A DNA stretch of 64,000 nucleotides, from the NCBI RefSeq assembly GCF_023499215.1, contig NZ_JAKHSK010000017.1:1-64000 (forward strand), given 5' to 3'. A model generated the notes under the pieces. The model saw only the letters and a list, made by a program, of their open reading frames with translations, ran no database searches and was not told where the DNA came from. How positions within the stretch are numbered: position 1 is the first letter of the stretch; every line of letters starts with the position of its first letter. A program made the translations under genes and the position numbers. This document shows, piece after piece, positions 20,052 to 28,318 of this stretch. This DNA is from Zunongwangia pacifica (lineage in GTDB: Bacteria; Bacteroidota; Bacteroidia; Flavobacteriales; Flavobacteriaceae).

Positions 20052-20945
20052 CTAGTCCTTATTGTTACGGGGATGAGCTTTTGAATGAATATTTTTAAGC
20101 TCTGCAATACTATTATGCGTGTAAACCTGAGTAGCCGCTAGACTAGAATGGCCCAAGAGTTCCTTTACCGCATTTAAGTTTGCCCCTTCATTCAATAAGT
20201 GCGTGGCAAAGGAATGTCGAAGTATATGAGGACTTTTCTTAACTTTAGCCGACGCCTTACTAAAATAAGTATTTATTATTCTATAAACAAGACTTTCACT
20301 CATTTTATCTCCTTTAGAAGAGACAAATAAATATGAATTTTCCATAAGAACAGGCGCAACAAGGTTTCGCTCCTTTATATACAACTCAATCGTCTTCGCT
20401 ACACTATTTAATAACGGCAGGTATCTTTCTTTATTTCTTTTTCCAAGAACTTTAATATTTCGTCCTACGAGATCCAAATCTACTAATTGGAGATTAATTA
20501 ACTCAATCCGCCTTAACCCTGCTGAATAAAACAATTCTATAATCGCCTTATCCCGTATACCTTCAAAACTATGTGTATCTATATCATTAATTACATTTAC
20601 CACCTCTACTTTGGAAAATGGCACCTGTACCTTTTTTGCCATCTTAAGCGGACGGTGTTTTTGCAAAGGAGAAATAGCAAGCTCTCCTACCTTTTGTAAA
20701 AAACGATAATATGATTTTAAAGAGGATATTTTACGATTGATACTTCTATTAGAAATATCAGATTCTGACAGAAAAACGATCCAGTTCCGGATCTGGGAAT
20801 AATCCACCTCTTTTAAATCTGAATATTCAAATTCAGTGGATAGAAATTCCTGAAAAGAAAGAAGATCGGCTTCATAAGCTTTAATGGTATGAAGCGAATA
20901 ATTTTTCTCTAAAAGAAGATAGTCTTTAAACTGAGGTATAGACAT
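20052..20945 (-). CDS. xerC: tyrosine recombinase XerC-like
   Basis: 297 residues. An N-terminal SAM-like core-binding domain (KDYLLLEKNYSLHTIKAYEA) and a C-terminal catalytic domain with the first Arg in SAGLRRIELINLQ, the box II HILRHSFATHLLNEGANL, then LGHSSLAATQVYTH containing the nucleophilic Tyr. It resolves chromosome dimers at dif together with a partner recombinase. I chose the ATG at 20945 rather than a TTG at 20966, because a TAACTTTG promoter element covers 20964-20971. XerC and XerD are hard to tell apart by eye; a chromosomal housekeeping recombinase is likely. Confidence 0.88.
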   Translation of the reverse strand: MSIPQFKDYLLLEKNYSLHTIKAYEADLLSFQEFLSTEFEYSDLKEVDYSQIRNWIVFLSESDISNRSINRKISSLKSYYRFLQKVGELAISPLQKHRPLKMAKKVQVPFSKVEVVNVINDIDTHSFEGIRDKAIIELFYSAGLRRIELINLQLVDLDLVGRNIKVLGKRNKERYLPLLNSVAKTIELYIKERNLVAPVLMENSYLFVSSKGDKMSESLVYRIINTYFSKASAKVKKSPHILRHSFATHLLNEGANLNAVKELLGHSSLAATQVYTHNSIAELKNIHSKAHPRNNKD

Positions 20946-20963
20946 AAAAAAACTGTTGACAAA

Positions 20964-20989
20964 CAAAGTTAAAAAACTTTATCTATCAA
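20964..20989 (-). promoter_or_regulatory. putative xerC promoter
   Basis: TAACTTTG (20971-20964, minus strand) matches TAnnTTTG. A TTG at 20989-20987 lies 15 bp upstream, shorter than the usual spacer. A start near 20957 would leave a leader of about 12 nt. Confidence 0.45.
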
Positions 20990-21007
20990 CAGTTATATTT
21001 TTACCAA

Positions 21008-21022
21008 AGAAGCAGGGCTTCT
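21008..21022 (-). terminator. possible weak terminator after rpsU
   Basis: A 6-bp hairpin AGAAGC/GCTTCT with a 3-nt loop lies 36 nt after the rpsU stop, followed on the minus strand by TTGGTAAAAAT rather than a clean U-tract. Confidence 0.3.
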
Positions 21023-21057
21023 CTGCATACATTCAATCTTAAGAAAGAAAGGAAATA

Positions 21058-21252
21058 CTAGATATCTTCCTGATCTCTAAGGTGCTGAATATACTGCGCT
21101 TTTTGAACTTGCGCCCTACGTTCTACAGACGGTTTTGTAAAATGCTGACGACTTCTTAGCTGACGCATTGTTCCTGTTTTATCAAATTTACGCTTAAAAC
21201 GCTTAAGCGCTCTATCAATGTTTTCTCCGTCTTTTACTGGTATTATTAACAT
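21058..21252 (-). CDS. rpsU: 30S ribosomal protein S21
   Basis: 64 residues: MLIIPVKDGENIDRALKRFK, a basic KRKFDKTGTMRQLRSRQHF segment and a C-terminal helical tail. Length and sequence fit Bacteroidota bS21. Established work on flavobacterial ribosomes shows that bS21 helps hide the 16S anti-Shine-Dalgarno tail and that rpsU mRNAs keep a strong Shine-Dalgarno sequence for autoregulation; this copy has a perfect one. It has its own consensus promoter. Confidence 0.96.
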   Translation of the reverse strand: MLIIPVKDGENIDRALKRFKRKFDKTGTMRQLRSRQHFTKPSVERRAQVQKAQYIQHLRDQEDI

Positions 21253-21259
21253 AGTTCCA

Positions 21260-21264
21260 CCTCC
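21260..21264 (-). promoter_or_regulatory. strong Shine-Dalgarno sequence of rpsU
   Basis: AAAGGAGGTGG on the minus strand, with GGAGG 7 nt before the rpsU ATG. The other starts I inspected in this window have A/T-rich leaders without such a site, as expected for Bacteroidota. Confidence 0.9.
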
Positions 21265-21284
21265 TTTCTTTGAAAATTAGGCTG

Positions 21285-21314
21285 CAAATATAATCGTTAT
21301 TTACTTACAACCAA
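21285..21314 (-). promoter_or_regulatory. rpsU promoter
   Basis: TATATTTG (21292-21285, minus strand) matches TAnnTTTG. A TTG at 21314-21312 lies 19 bp upstream (or TTTG at 21318-21315, 22 bp). The start would fall near 21278, giving a leader of about 26 nt that contains the Shine-Dalgarno site. Confidence 0.65.
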
Positions 21315-21341
21315 CAAATATTTTGTTTAATTCTAAATTCT

Positions 21342-21406
21342 TTTAAAAACTTACTTTATCAGAGCTTTGTATTCCTTTTTATCAATCACCATTTTGGCGA
21401 TAATTT
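21342..21406 (-). repeat. relic duplicate of the acyl-CoA dehydrogenase 3' end
   Basis: 65 bp matching 21436-21500 (the true 3' end of the gene) at 62 positions, 94 bp away in direct orientation. Translated, it would repeat AKMVIDKKEYKA and then end LIK-stop. It lies after the real stop codon and is not part of a gene. Confidence 0.9.
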
Positions 21407-21426
21407 AGGATCATTTTCGCCAAAAT
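21391..21426. repeat. inverted repeat just after the acyl-CoA dehydrogenase stop
   Basis: Arms ATTTTGGCGA (21391-21400) and TCGCCAAAAT (21417-21426) pair perfectly over 10 bp with a 16-nt loop. The right arm is an inverted copy of a 10-mer that also occurs in both direct repeats. No U-tract follows, so a terminator role is doubtful. Confidence 0.7.
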
Positions 21427-21429
21427 ACT

Positions 21430-22614
21430 TTACGATTTAAAAACTTCCTTTACCGGAGCTTTGTATTCCTTTTTATCAATCACCATTTTGGCGATAATTT
21501 CCCTTAAAATTTCAGAGGTACCACCACCTATTGGACCAAGACGACTGTCTCTAAACATTCTGGCTAGTGGATAGTCTTCCATATAACCATACCCGCCTAA
21601 CATCTGCAAGCTTCCGTAAATCACTTCATCAGCAATTTTAGTACTCAAAAGTTTAGACATACTGGCTTCTTTCACCGGATAATCTCCATTTCCTAATTTA
21701 TACGCGGTAGCATAATTAAATTCCTTAATCACTGTTACTTCGCTTACCATGTCAGCGATCTTATGTCTTAAAGCCTGGAATTCGTTTATTTTTTTACCAA
21801 AGGCTTCTCGCTCGTTCATGTAGTTAATGGCATAATCCAAGGCAAACTCTGCCCTTGCATGTGCATTTACTCCCATAATTAAACGCTCCATCGCAAAATG
21901 CTGCATGATATAAGAAAAACCTTTATTCTCTTCTCCCAACATATTACTGGCAGGAACTTCTACATTATCGAAAGCGATCTCTCCCGTATCTGAAGCTCTC
22001 CAACCCAGTTTATTCAATTTTGAAGCCGAGACTCCTTTGGCATTTCTATCTACAATAAAAATACTCATTCCCTTACTCTTAAGTTCAGGACTTGTTTTTG
22101 CGGCTACCACTAAATAATCGGCATAAACCCCATTAGTGATAAAAGTTTTAGAACCGTTTAATATATAGGTATCCCCTTTTCTCTCTGCGGTAGATCGCAT
22201 TCCTGCAACATCAGAGCCTCCAAAAGGTTCTGTTACGCAAAGCGCGCCTATTTTCTCTCCGCTGATACTAGTGGTAAGATACTTTTCTTTTAGCTCATCA
22301 CTGGCTTCTACTTTCACATGGGTCATCGCTAAATAAGCATGCGCCCACATGGCTGCTGCGAAACCACCAGAATTTATTTTTTGTAATTCTTCCAGAAATA
22401 TAATGGTATAAAAAATATCAAGATTTAATCCTCCATACTCCTCAGGCTGGAATAAACCAAAATATCCCATCTCACCAAACTTCTCCCAAATAAATCTTTC
22501 AATAGTTCCCGTTTCTTCCCATTTATCAATGTGTGGAACTACCTCCTTTTGTAAAAACTCTTTAAAACTCTCTCTGAATAGAGCATGCTCTTCAGTAAAA
22601 TACATGGAATTCAT
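21430..22614 (-). CDS. acyl-CoA dehydrogenase
   Basis: 394 residues, an FAD-dependent enzyme that introduces the alpha-beta double bond in acyl-CoA substrates (fatty acid or branched amino acid breakdown). The N-terminal helical domain contains EEYGGLNLDI; the middle domain carries the signatures GALCVTEPFGGSDVAGMRST and SKTFITNG; the C-terminal domain has YMNEREAFGKKINEFQALRH and LGGYGYMEDYPLARMFRD. The position of the medium-chain catalytic Glu reads GGGTSE, so the base is more likely the Glu in FAMERLIMGV, as in isovaleryl- and long-chain-type enzymes (inference). Two close ATG starts (22614, 22605) are possible. The 3' end is tandemly duplicated downstream. Confidence 0.92.
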   Translation of the reverse strand: MNSMYFTEEHALFRESFKEFLQKEVVPHIDKWEETGTIERFIWEKFGEMGYFGLFQPEEYGGLNLDIFYTIIFLEELQKINSGGFAAAMWAHAYLAMTHVKVEASDELKEKYLTTSISGEKIGALCVTEPFGGSDVAGMRSTAERKGDTYILNGSKTFITNGVYADYLVVAAKTSPELKSKGMSIFIVDRNAKGVSASKLNKLGWRASDTGEIAFDNVEVPASNMLGEENKGFSYIMQHFAMERLIMGVNAHARAEFALDYAINYMNEREAFGKKINEFQALRHKIADMVSEVTVIKEFNYATAYKLGNGDYPVKEASMSKLLSTKIADEVIYGSLQMLGGYGYMEDYPLARMFRDSRLGPIGGGTSEILREIIAKMVIDKKEYKAPVKEVFKS

Positions 22615-22741
22615 TTAATCTTAATAGTGTAAAAAATAGTCGATCTATTTCTGTAAAAAATACCGCTAAATTAAATTCATTTTTAGATTTACCTTATAAA
22701 ATGAACTTAAAATTAAGAATATAGTATTTTTTTACAATATA

Positions 22742-23596
22742 TCAATTAAAACTTAAATATAATTGAATTCTATCAAATTTAGAACGAGGAAAATCATCGA
22801 TTTTTGATAAAACTTCAATAGAATCTATTCCTTTATGAAGGTTTCTATATTCTATTACTGCCCTTGCCAATTCATAATTGAAATAAGGCAGTTCTGAAAG
22901 TTCTAAAATACCGATGGTATTGATATTCTTTTTATCGAAATTAGGCGGAATTTTATTTAAATATTTTAAAAGCTCTTTTCGAGTAACGTCGGGCAAGCCA
23001 TAAATATCTTTCAGCTGAATTAAACTTCTATAACCACCTATAAGTTCCCTGTACTTTACTATTCGGTTGGAAAGTACTTGTCCTACTCCTTTTACTTTTT
23101 GAAGTTCCTGAGCAGTAGTAAGATTAAGATCAAGCTTTAAAATAGGGGCTTGTTTTATCGAATTTGAAGTTTGAGCAGTAGACACCCAATCGGGAAATTT
23201 AAAATGAGGAGATAATTTTACAAAAAGAGAATCTGATATTTTGGTGATTTCCTGAAATTCTTCAGCAGAATTTATCCATTTTCCAGAAGAACGGAAATCT
23301 AATAACCGATCGATCTCCTTTACAGACATTCCCAGCCGATAGGCTTTATAATCGGTAAGATAATTAGGATTGAAGGGATAAATAGTATCTTTTTTACTAT
23401 TCTTCTGCTTTAAACTATCTAAGCTATGCTGAAATTGGGTGATTTCAGTACTTGTTTTTTCTGAAACCTTTTCTTCAGCACTAAAAAAAGGATATTTAAA
23501 ATAAAGAATCTGAAGAATTATAATAAGAATGACTAAAACAAAAATCCCATTCCGTTCACTTTTATTGAAAACGAAATGGGATTTCCAGTATTTCAT
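22742..23596 (-). CDS. helix-hairpin-helix (ComEA-like) membrane-anchored protein
   Basis: 284 residues. One N-terminal membrane span (GIFVLVILIIILQILYF, near residues 17-33) is followed by three helix-hairpin-helix units: one around SVKEIDRLLDFRSSGKWIN, a canonical one LDLNLTTAQELQKVKGVGQV, and a degenerate C-terminal one around ELSELPYFNYELARAVIEYR. These units bind DNA in ComEA, but a DNA-uptake role is not shown here. It starts 23 bp after the AgcS1 stop and is probably co-transcribed with it. Confidence 0.8.
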   Translation of the reverse strand: MKYWKSHFVFNKSERNGIFVLVILIIILQILYFKYPFFSAEEKVSEKTSTEITQFQHSLDSLKQKNSKKDTIYPFNPNYLTDYKAYRLGMSVKEIDRLLDFRSSGKWINSAEEFQEITKISDSLFVKLSPHFKFPDWVSTAQTSNSIKQAPILKLDLNLTTAQELQKVKGVGQVLSNRIVKYRELIGGYRSLIQLKDIYGLPDVTRKELLKYLNKIPPNFDKKNINTIGILELSELPYFNYELARAVIEYRNLHKGIDSIEVLSKIDDFPRSKFDRIQLYLSFN

Positions 23597-23619
23597 ACTT
23601 ATATGTTTAGACTACACTG

Positions 23620-25704
23620 TTATTGCATAGTGGTCTTTGGCTTACCATCTTTAGTAAATAACTCTCCTGCTTTTAATTTTCTAAAGTATTCTCTAAGATC
23701 TTCTCTAACTTCACCACTCATTATATAAAGACCAATAATATTAGGGAAAGACATTGATAAGATCATCATATCAGAGAAATCCAATACGGCACCAAGACTT
23801 ATAGAAGCTCCTATCACAACAAACACTAAAAAGAAGATTTTATAGATCAATTCAGTTCTTGTACTCTTCCCAAAAAGGAAAGTCCATGCACGCATTCCGT
23901 AGTACGACCACGAAATCATGGTAGAAAATGCAAATAAGAACACCGCTACAGAAAGTACATAAGGGAACCAGTCGATCACACTTGCAAAAGCATCTGATGT
24001 TAACTGCGTACCACCTACTCCTTCAACTTCGTGCATACCGGTAAAGATAAGCACCAAAGCAGTTAAGGTACAAACTACAACTGTATCTATAAAAGGCTCC
24101 AATAATGCAACAAAACCTTCAGAAGGTGGGTTATTTGTTTTTACCACACTGTGGGCGATTGCTGCAGAACCTACACCGGCTTCGTTAGAGAATGCCGCTC
24201 TCTGGAATCCAACAATCAACACTCCAATAACTCCTCCTTTAAGAGCAGAAGGGCTAAATGCACCATCCCAGATGGCAGTAAATGCCGGACCAATATTTTC
24301 AATATTAATACCAATAACTACAAACGCTCCAATAATATAAACGGCCGCCATTATCGGAACAATCTTACCGGTAACTTTAGCAATACTATTGATACCACCT
24401 ATAATCACAACACCTACAAGGACAGCTAAGATAATACCGAACCAAAATCCGTTTCCTGCCAACATTGGAAATTGACCAGACAAAATCTCGAAAGACTGGT
24501 TGGCCTGAAACATGTTTCCCCCTCCAAAAGAAGCTCCAACACCTAAAACAGCAAAGAAACCTGCAAGAAAACGACCAAAACTTTTCATGTTACGTTTTTC
24601 CAGACCGTAACGTAAATAATTCATAGGGCCTCCAAATACTCGTCCTTCAGAGTTAATATGTCTATATTTTACCCCAAGTGTACATTCAACAAACTTAGAG
24701 GACATTCCCAATAAACCAGCAATAATCATCCAGAAAGTTGCTCCCGCACCACCAAGAGAAACGGCTACAGCTACCCCGGCAATATTTCCTAAACCAACAG
24801 TTGCAGAAACTGCAGTAGCTAAGGCCTGGAAATGGGTAATAGTACCCGGTGCATCCGGGTCATCATATTTTCCGCTGGCAAGTTCAAAAGAATGCTTAAA
24901 TCCTCTAATATTAATAAAGCCCATTCTTATGGTAAAGAAAGTTGCTCCAAAAACCAGCCATATTACGATGAAAGGTATTGGGTGCGACTGTGGGTCTCCA
25001 TTAGGATGGGTAAGTATAACCGGCTCATCATACTCTATTTGAGCCAGATAATGTGCCCCTGTTTCAATTAAATCTTCAGTATTTTGATAATCATAAATAC
25101 TACCTCCTTCTTTTACCAGATACTTTAAAGTACCAGAAGCACTTGTATAAACGGGTACATCCCCGCTTTTGGTAGAACTTACTATAGCTATCTGATCTCC
25201 TTTATCCACATGAGAACCTTCTGCTATAAGCCATTCCTTAAGTACAAATTTATCCTGAACGTCTGCACTCCAGCCCGGAGTCTCTACATTTTTCACGTCA
25301 GCATAAACAATAGGATCATAAATACCTAATGCGGCAAAAGGGTCCCAAAAAAGAACAGCTGTTAATCCTTCAACAGCTGGCGTAAACGTTCCATTAAATT
25401 TTTCAGTAATTGCTTCGGCCTTCACCTTAGCTTCTACCGTAGTTGTATTTCCATTACTATCCTGAACGACCACCGTATAAGGAACTCCTTCAGTAAGACC
25501 TTCAGCTTTAGAAGAACTAAGTGGGGTGTCTTTATTAGACCATTTATAAGTGTAAGGTGGGGTTCCTCCGGTTACTTCAACGTCTATAAATCCGTCGTTA
25601 ATTTGATTTGTGGGGTTTCCGACTTTTGTTTTTACTTCCAGCTCCTGCGCCTGAAGTAATGCCACAGGAAGTAGCAATAACATTGAAAGTAAGTACTTTC
25701 TCAT
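23620..25704 (-). CDS. AgcS-type sodium/alanine symporter with exported N-terminal domains
   Basis: 694 residues from the ATG at 25704; an upstream start at 25749 would hide the signal peptide [19 protein letters not shown]. After the signal comes a beta-sandwich resembling SprB/PKD repeats (residues 22-95, with [12 protein letters not shown]), then a lipoyl/biotinyl-like hairpin domain (about 155-205, with [20 protein letters not shown]), then the symporter domain from about 245 with [31 protein letters not shown] and [19 protein letters not shown]. Ordinary AgcS proteins are about 450-550 residues and lack the first two domains. Lys179 sits where a lipoyl-lysine would be. The substrate is probably alanine or glycine with sodium. 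A close paralogue lies at 28319-30412. Confidence 0.88.
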   Translation of the reverse strand: MRKYLLSMLLLLPVALLQAQELEVKTKVGNPTNQINDGFIDVEVTGGTPPYTYKWSNKDTPLSSSKAEGLTEGVPYTVVVQDSNGNTTTVEAKVKAEAITEKFNGTFTPAVEGLTAVLFWDPFAALGIYDPIVYADVKNVETPGWSADVQDKFVLKEWLIAEGSHVDKGDQIAIVSSTKSGDVPVYTSASGTLKYLVKEGGSIYDYQNTEDLIETGAHYLAQIEYDEPVILTHPNGDPQSHPIPFIVIWLVFGATFFTIRMGFINIRGFKHSFELASGKYDDPDAPGTITHFQALATAVSATVGLGNIAGVAVAVSLGGAGATFWMIIAGLLGMSSKFVECTLGVKYRHINSEGRVFGGPMNYLRYGLEKRNMKSFGRFLAGFFAVLGVGASFGGGNMFQANQSFEILSGQFPMLAGNGFWFGIILAVLVGVVIIGGINSIAKVTGKIVPIMAAVYIIGAFVVIGINIENIGPAFTAIWDGAFSPSALKGGVIGVLIVGFQRAAFSNEAGVGSAAIAHSVVKTNNPPSEGFVALLEPFIDTVVVCTLTALVLIFTGMHEVEGVGGTQLTSDAFASVIDWFPYVLSVAVFLFAFSTMISWSYYGMRAWTFLFGKSTRTELIYKIFFLVFVVIGASISLGAVLDFSDMMILSMSFPNIIGLYIMSGEVREDLREYFRKLKAGELFTKDGKPKTTMQ

Positions 25705-25862
25705 ATACAGATTAGTGTTTAATTTAGATTTGTTTTTTCCGCTCAGCAAGATGCTAAAAAAATAGGCTAATTCAAATTTTATGTCGTTAAAATGTCAAGG
25801 TTTTGTTAATGAAACTTAATAAAAATATCAATTACCCCCCCTAATTTTCTAAAAGAATCATT

Positions 25863-26093
25863 CTAAAGATCAAATACCGAAGTCCTTTTAGTATATACCA
25901 GATCTTTAAGCTTTAGCCAAAAGGCCAGGGTAAGATAAACCGCAAAACCTATCCCGAAAGTGAAAAATGTAACATAAATAAAAAACAGCCTCACACTCTT
26001 GGCACGCATCCCAATTTTATCGGCAAGGCGCGAAGAAACGTAAAAACCATTACGCTCCAGATAGTATCTTAAATTGTAAAAATTTTTTCTCAC
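25863..26093 (-). CDS. PspC domain-containing small membrane protein
   Basis: 76 residues. FYVSSRLADKIGMRAKSVRL precedes one membrane span (FFIYVTFFTFGIGFAVYLTL), the layout of PspC domains, which take part in envelope-stress signalling in other bacteria. It starts 13 bp after the DUF2851 gene and is probably co-transcribed with it. Its role here is unknown. Confidence 0.75.
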   Translation of the reverse strand: MRKNFYNLRYYLERNGFYVSSRLADKIGMRAKSVRLFFIYVTFFTFGIGFAVYLTLAFWLKLKDLVYTKRTSVFDL

Positions 26094-26106
26094 GCACCAA
26101 ATATAA

Positions 26107-27384
26107 CTAATATTTCCCTTTTATAAACTTTGCGCCTAAAGCGCATGTTAAGCATTTATTCTCGTCGCAATACATTCTTTTCAATTGAAGGAGTGCCTGA
26201 GAATGCATGGCATTGTTAAACAATTTGGGTTTTAATTGCTGAAAATGCTGAATAACAGTATTCTTCTCAGGACTCAGCTCAGCAATTAGATCTAGATAAT
26301 ACTCATTTTCATTTAAGCTTCTTTTCGCAAAAGCGTACTGCATAGGAACAACCGTATTAATAATCACCAGATCAATGAATGATCTAGTAAGCTTCTTTTG
26401 CCTTGGATGATGAGAACTACTGAAGTTATAATGGGTTTTCCAGAATTTAGGCACCTCTATTTTAAAAATTTTATAAATGTCGGCTTTGGTCTGCGCTTTG
26501 GCAAGTATACCGAATAATGCAGAAGACTTTGCAAAAACTGCCGCTAATTGTACTAATCGGATGGTAGGAAAATTATCCGGGCGTAACCTGAAGAAAACCG
26601 GGCGCAATTGTATGGGAGAGCCTATTTTAAATTTATTCTGAAGATATTTATATTCATTTTTTAACGCCTTAAAATAATTATCCTCAACATCTTTTTCCAG
26701 CAGCCCGGCGTGTCCCAGCAAAACAGCCTCTAACTGAAATTGAGATTTTGAAAGCTTACGGATTACTTCAAAATCGATAGTGCTTGCCAGATTTAAAAAA
26801 GCGTCACCATTTTTGTTTAAGCCAAAGTTTTTAGCCAGTAATTTAAATAACACCGACTCCCAATCGTTTTTACTTTGCTTCAATAAATCAAAGATCAGTT
26901 GTGTTTTCCCTTCAAGACGCTCTATGTATAATCTGGTTAACCAGCTTTCTATATCAAATTCATTAAAATCTGGAAAGAATTTTTCACAATTAATCCAATT
27001 GTGATCCTTTTCAAGTAATTGTAGATAATTTTGTTGAACTTCGGGTTGTATTTTTTCTTTTAAAACAAGGGAAGGAATAATAGATTCGTCTTTTCTAAAA
27101 ATATCAAGATCGTGCTCGTAAACGACATGTAAAATTACACTATCATAATTGGTATCGGTTTGATGTGTATGGGAATACCAGTCTGAAGACTTTAAATGAA
27201 TTTCTACATTCCCAGCCCATAATTGATCACCTATTTTTAATTTTGCAGCAAAGAAATCGGGGCCACTTTGATCATTAAGAGTGCCGGGATGATAAATTTC
27301 GAGCAGTTCTCCGCTAACTGTTTTTAACTGCGCTTTTTCAAACTTTTGAAATTGCCATATATAATGTAAAAATTCTTCCCTCAC
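26107..27384 (-). CDS. DUF2851 family protein
   Basis: 425 residues. It starts REEFLHYIWQFQKFEKAQLK, followed by TVSGELLEIYHPGTLNDQSG and GNVEIHLKSSDWYSHTHQ, all typical of DUF2851, a Bacteroidota family of unknown function whose N-terminal part looks nuclease-like (the PDFFAAKLKIGDQLWAGNVE region, inference). The C-terminus has a Cys cluster CDENKCLTC that might bind metal. The start is GTG at 27384: an in-frame stop lies two codons upstream and no ATG is available nearby. Confidence 0.8.
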   Translation of the reverse strand: MREEFLHYIWQFQKFEKAQLKTVSGELLEIYHPGTLNDQSGPDFFAAKLKIGDQLWAGNVEIHLKSSDWYSHTHQTDTNYDSVILHVVYEHDLDIFRKDESIIPSLVLKEKIQPEVQQNYLQLLEKDHNWINCEKFFPDFNEFDIESWLTRLYIERLEGKTQLIFDLLKQSKNDWESVLFKLLAKNFGLNKNGDAFLNLASTIDFEVIRKLSKSQFQLEAVLLGHAGLLEKDVEDNYFKALKNEYKYLQNKFKIGSPIQLRPVFFRLRPDNFPTIRLVQLAAVFAKSSALFGILAKAQTKADIYKIFKIEVPKFWKTHYNFSSSHHPRQKKLTRSFIDLVIINTVVPMQYAFAKRSLNENEYYLDLIAELSPEKNTVIQHFQQLKPKLFNNAMHSQALLQLKRMYCDENKCLTCALGAKFIKGKY

Positions 27385-27444
27385 TTGCTAAAGTTAAGAA
27401 AGAATTACTTAATATATTTAAAATCAATTTTATAAAAACATACA

Positions 27445-28170
27445 TTAGTTTTCCTGAGGTAATTTTTCCACAACGTTTAATATAAAATCTTCTACCCAGT
27501 AGCGATACATTAATCCACTAGGATGTAACTCATCTGCAGCAATAAGATCTGGATTATCAGCTGCCCTTCTAGAGATTGGGGTGATATTATAGAAATCTAC
27601 ATTATATTCTTGCGCCACACGCTTAAAAACTGCATTAAAAGCATCGATATCCCGCCCAATTTCATCCTGATTGGCCGAACCAAAAGGCGTCACACCGTAA
27701 TCTGGGATACTAACAGCAAAAACACCGGCTTCCATCTTTTTAGAATGGTTAATAGCTTTTCGAAAGATTTCCCGTAGCTCTTCTTCATATTCTGTAATGG
27801 GCTTGTTTTGATACTGGTTATTAACTCCAATTAAAATGGAAACGAGATCAAAATCGCGCTGCACATTTAATTCTGAATTTATTCCCGCTATTAGATCGGC
27901 CGTAGTCCAACCGGTTCTTGCAATAATTTTGGGAGCGGCCATCGCATAGCCACGCTCCCGTAATGCTTCGGTAAGCTGTACCGGCCAACGCTCAGATTCT
28001 TCTACACTTTCTCCAATAGTATATGAGTCACCAAGCGCCAGGTAGCTATATTTAGGTGCATTCGAGTCTTCAGAACCTGATTCTTTATTATTATTTTGGG
28101 TGGCTTTGGAAGAACTGCATCCGGTAACAATGAATGCAGCAACAATTAAATATGGTAAGAACTTTATCAT
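27445..28170 (-). CDS. SGNH/GDSL hydrolase lipoprotein
   Basis: 241 residues. A lipoprotein signal peptide ends in VTGC (Cys18), so the protein is likely anchored in the envelope. Catalytic blocks are visible: LALGDSYTIGE (nucleophile Ser), LIGVNNQYQ (block III Asn) and ADELHPSGLMYRYW (Asp and His). The family contains esterases, lipases and carbohydrate deacetylases; the substrate cannot be told. It lies alone between DUF2851 and AgcS2. Confidence 0.85.
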   Translation of the reverse strand: MIKFLPYLIVAAFIVTGCSSSKATQNNNKESGSEDSNAPKYSYLALGDSYTIGESVEESERWPVQLTEALRERGYAMAAPKIIARTGWTTADLIAGINSELNVQRDFDLVSILIGVNNQYQNKPITEYEEELREIFRKAINHSKKMEAGVFAVSIPDYGVTPFGSANQDEIGRDIDAFNAVFKRVAQEYNVDFYNITPISRRAADNPDLIAADELHPSGLMYRYWVEDFILNVVEKLPQEN

Positions 28171-28318
28171 GTATTTTATATTTTAAAAGTAGATATGTCT
28201 AAAATTGAATTTAAATAATCTGGAAAATTCACCTCGTCATTTGACAAAAATAATCGGAATTTCGCATCTTTTACTATCATAAGTTAAGATCTTTACTTCC
28301 TTCATTTATGCCGAAAAA

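Noticed and set aside
28245-28252. TATTTTTG on the minus strand as a promoter for the SGNH lipoprotein
   Set aside because: No TTG lies within 17-23 bp upstream; in AT-rich DNA the short match alone is weak.
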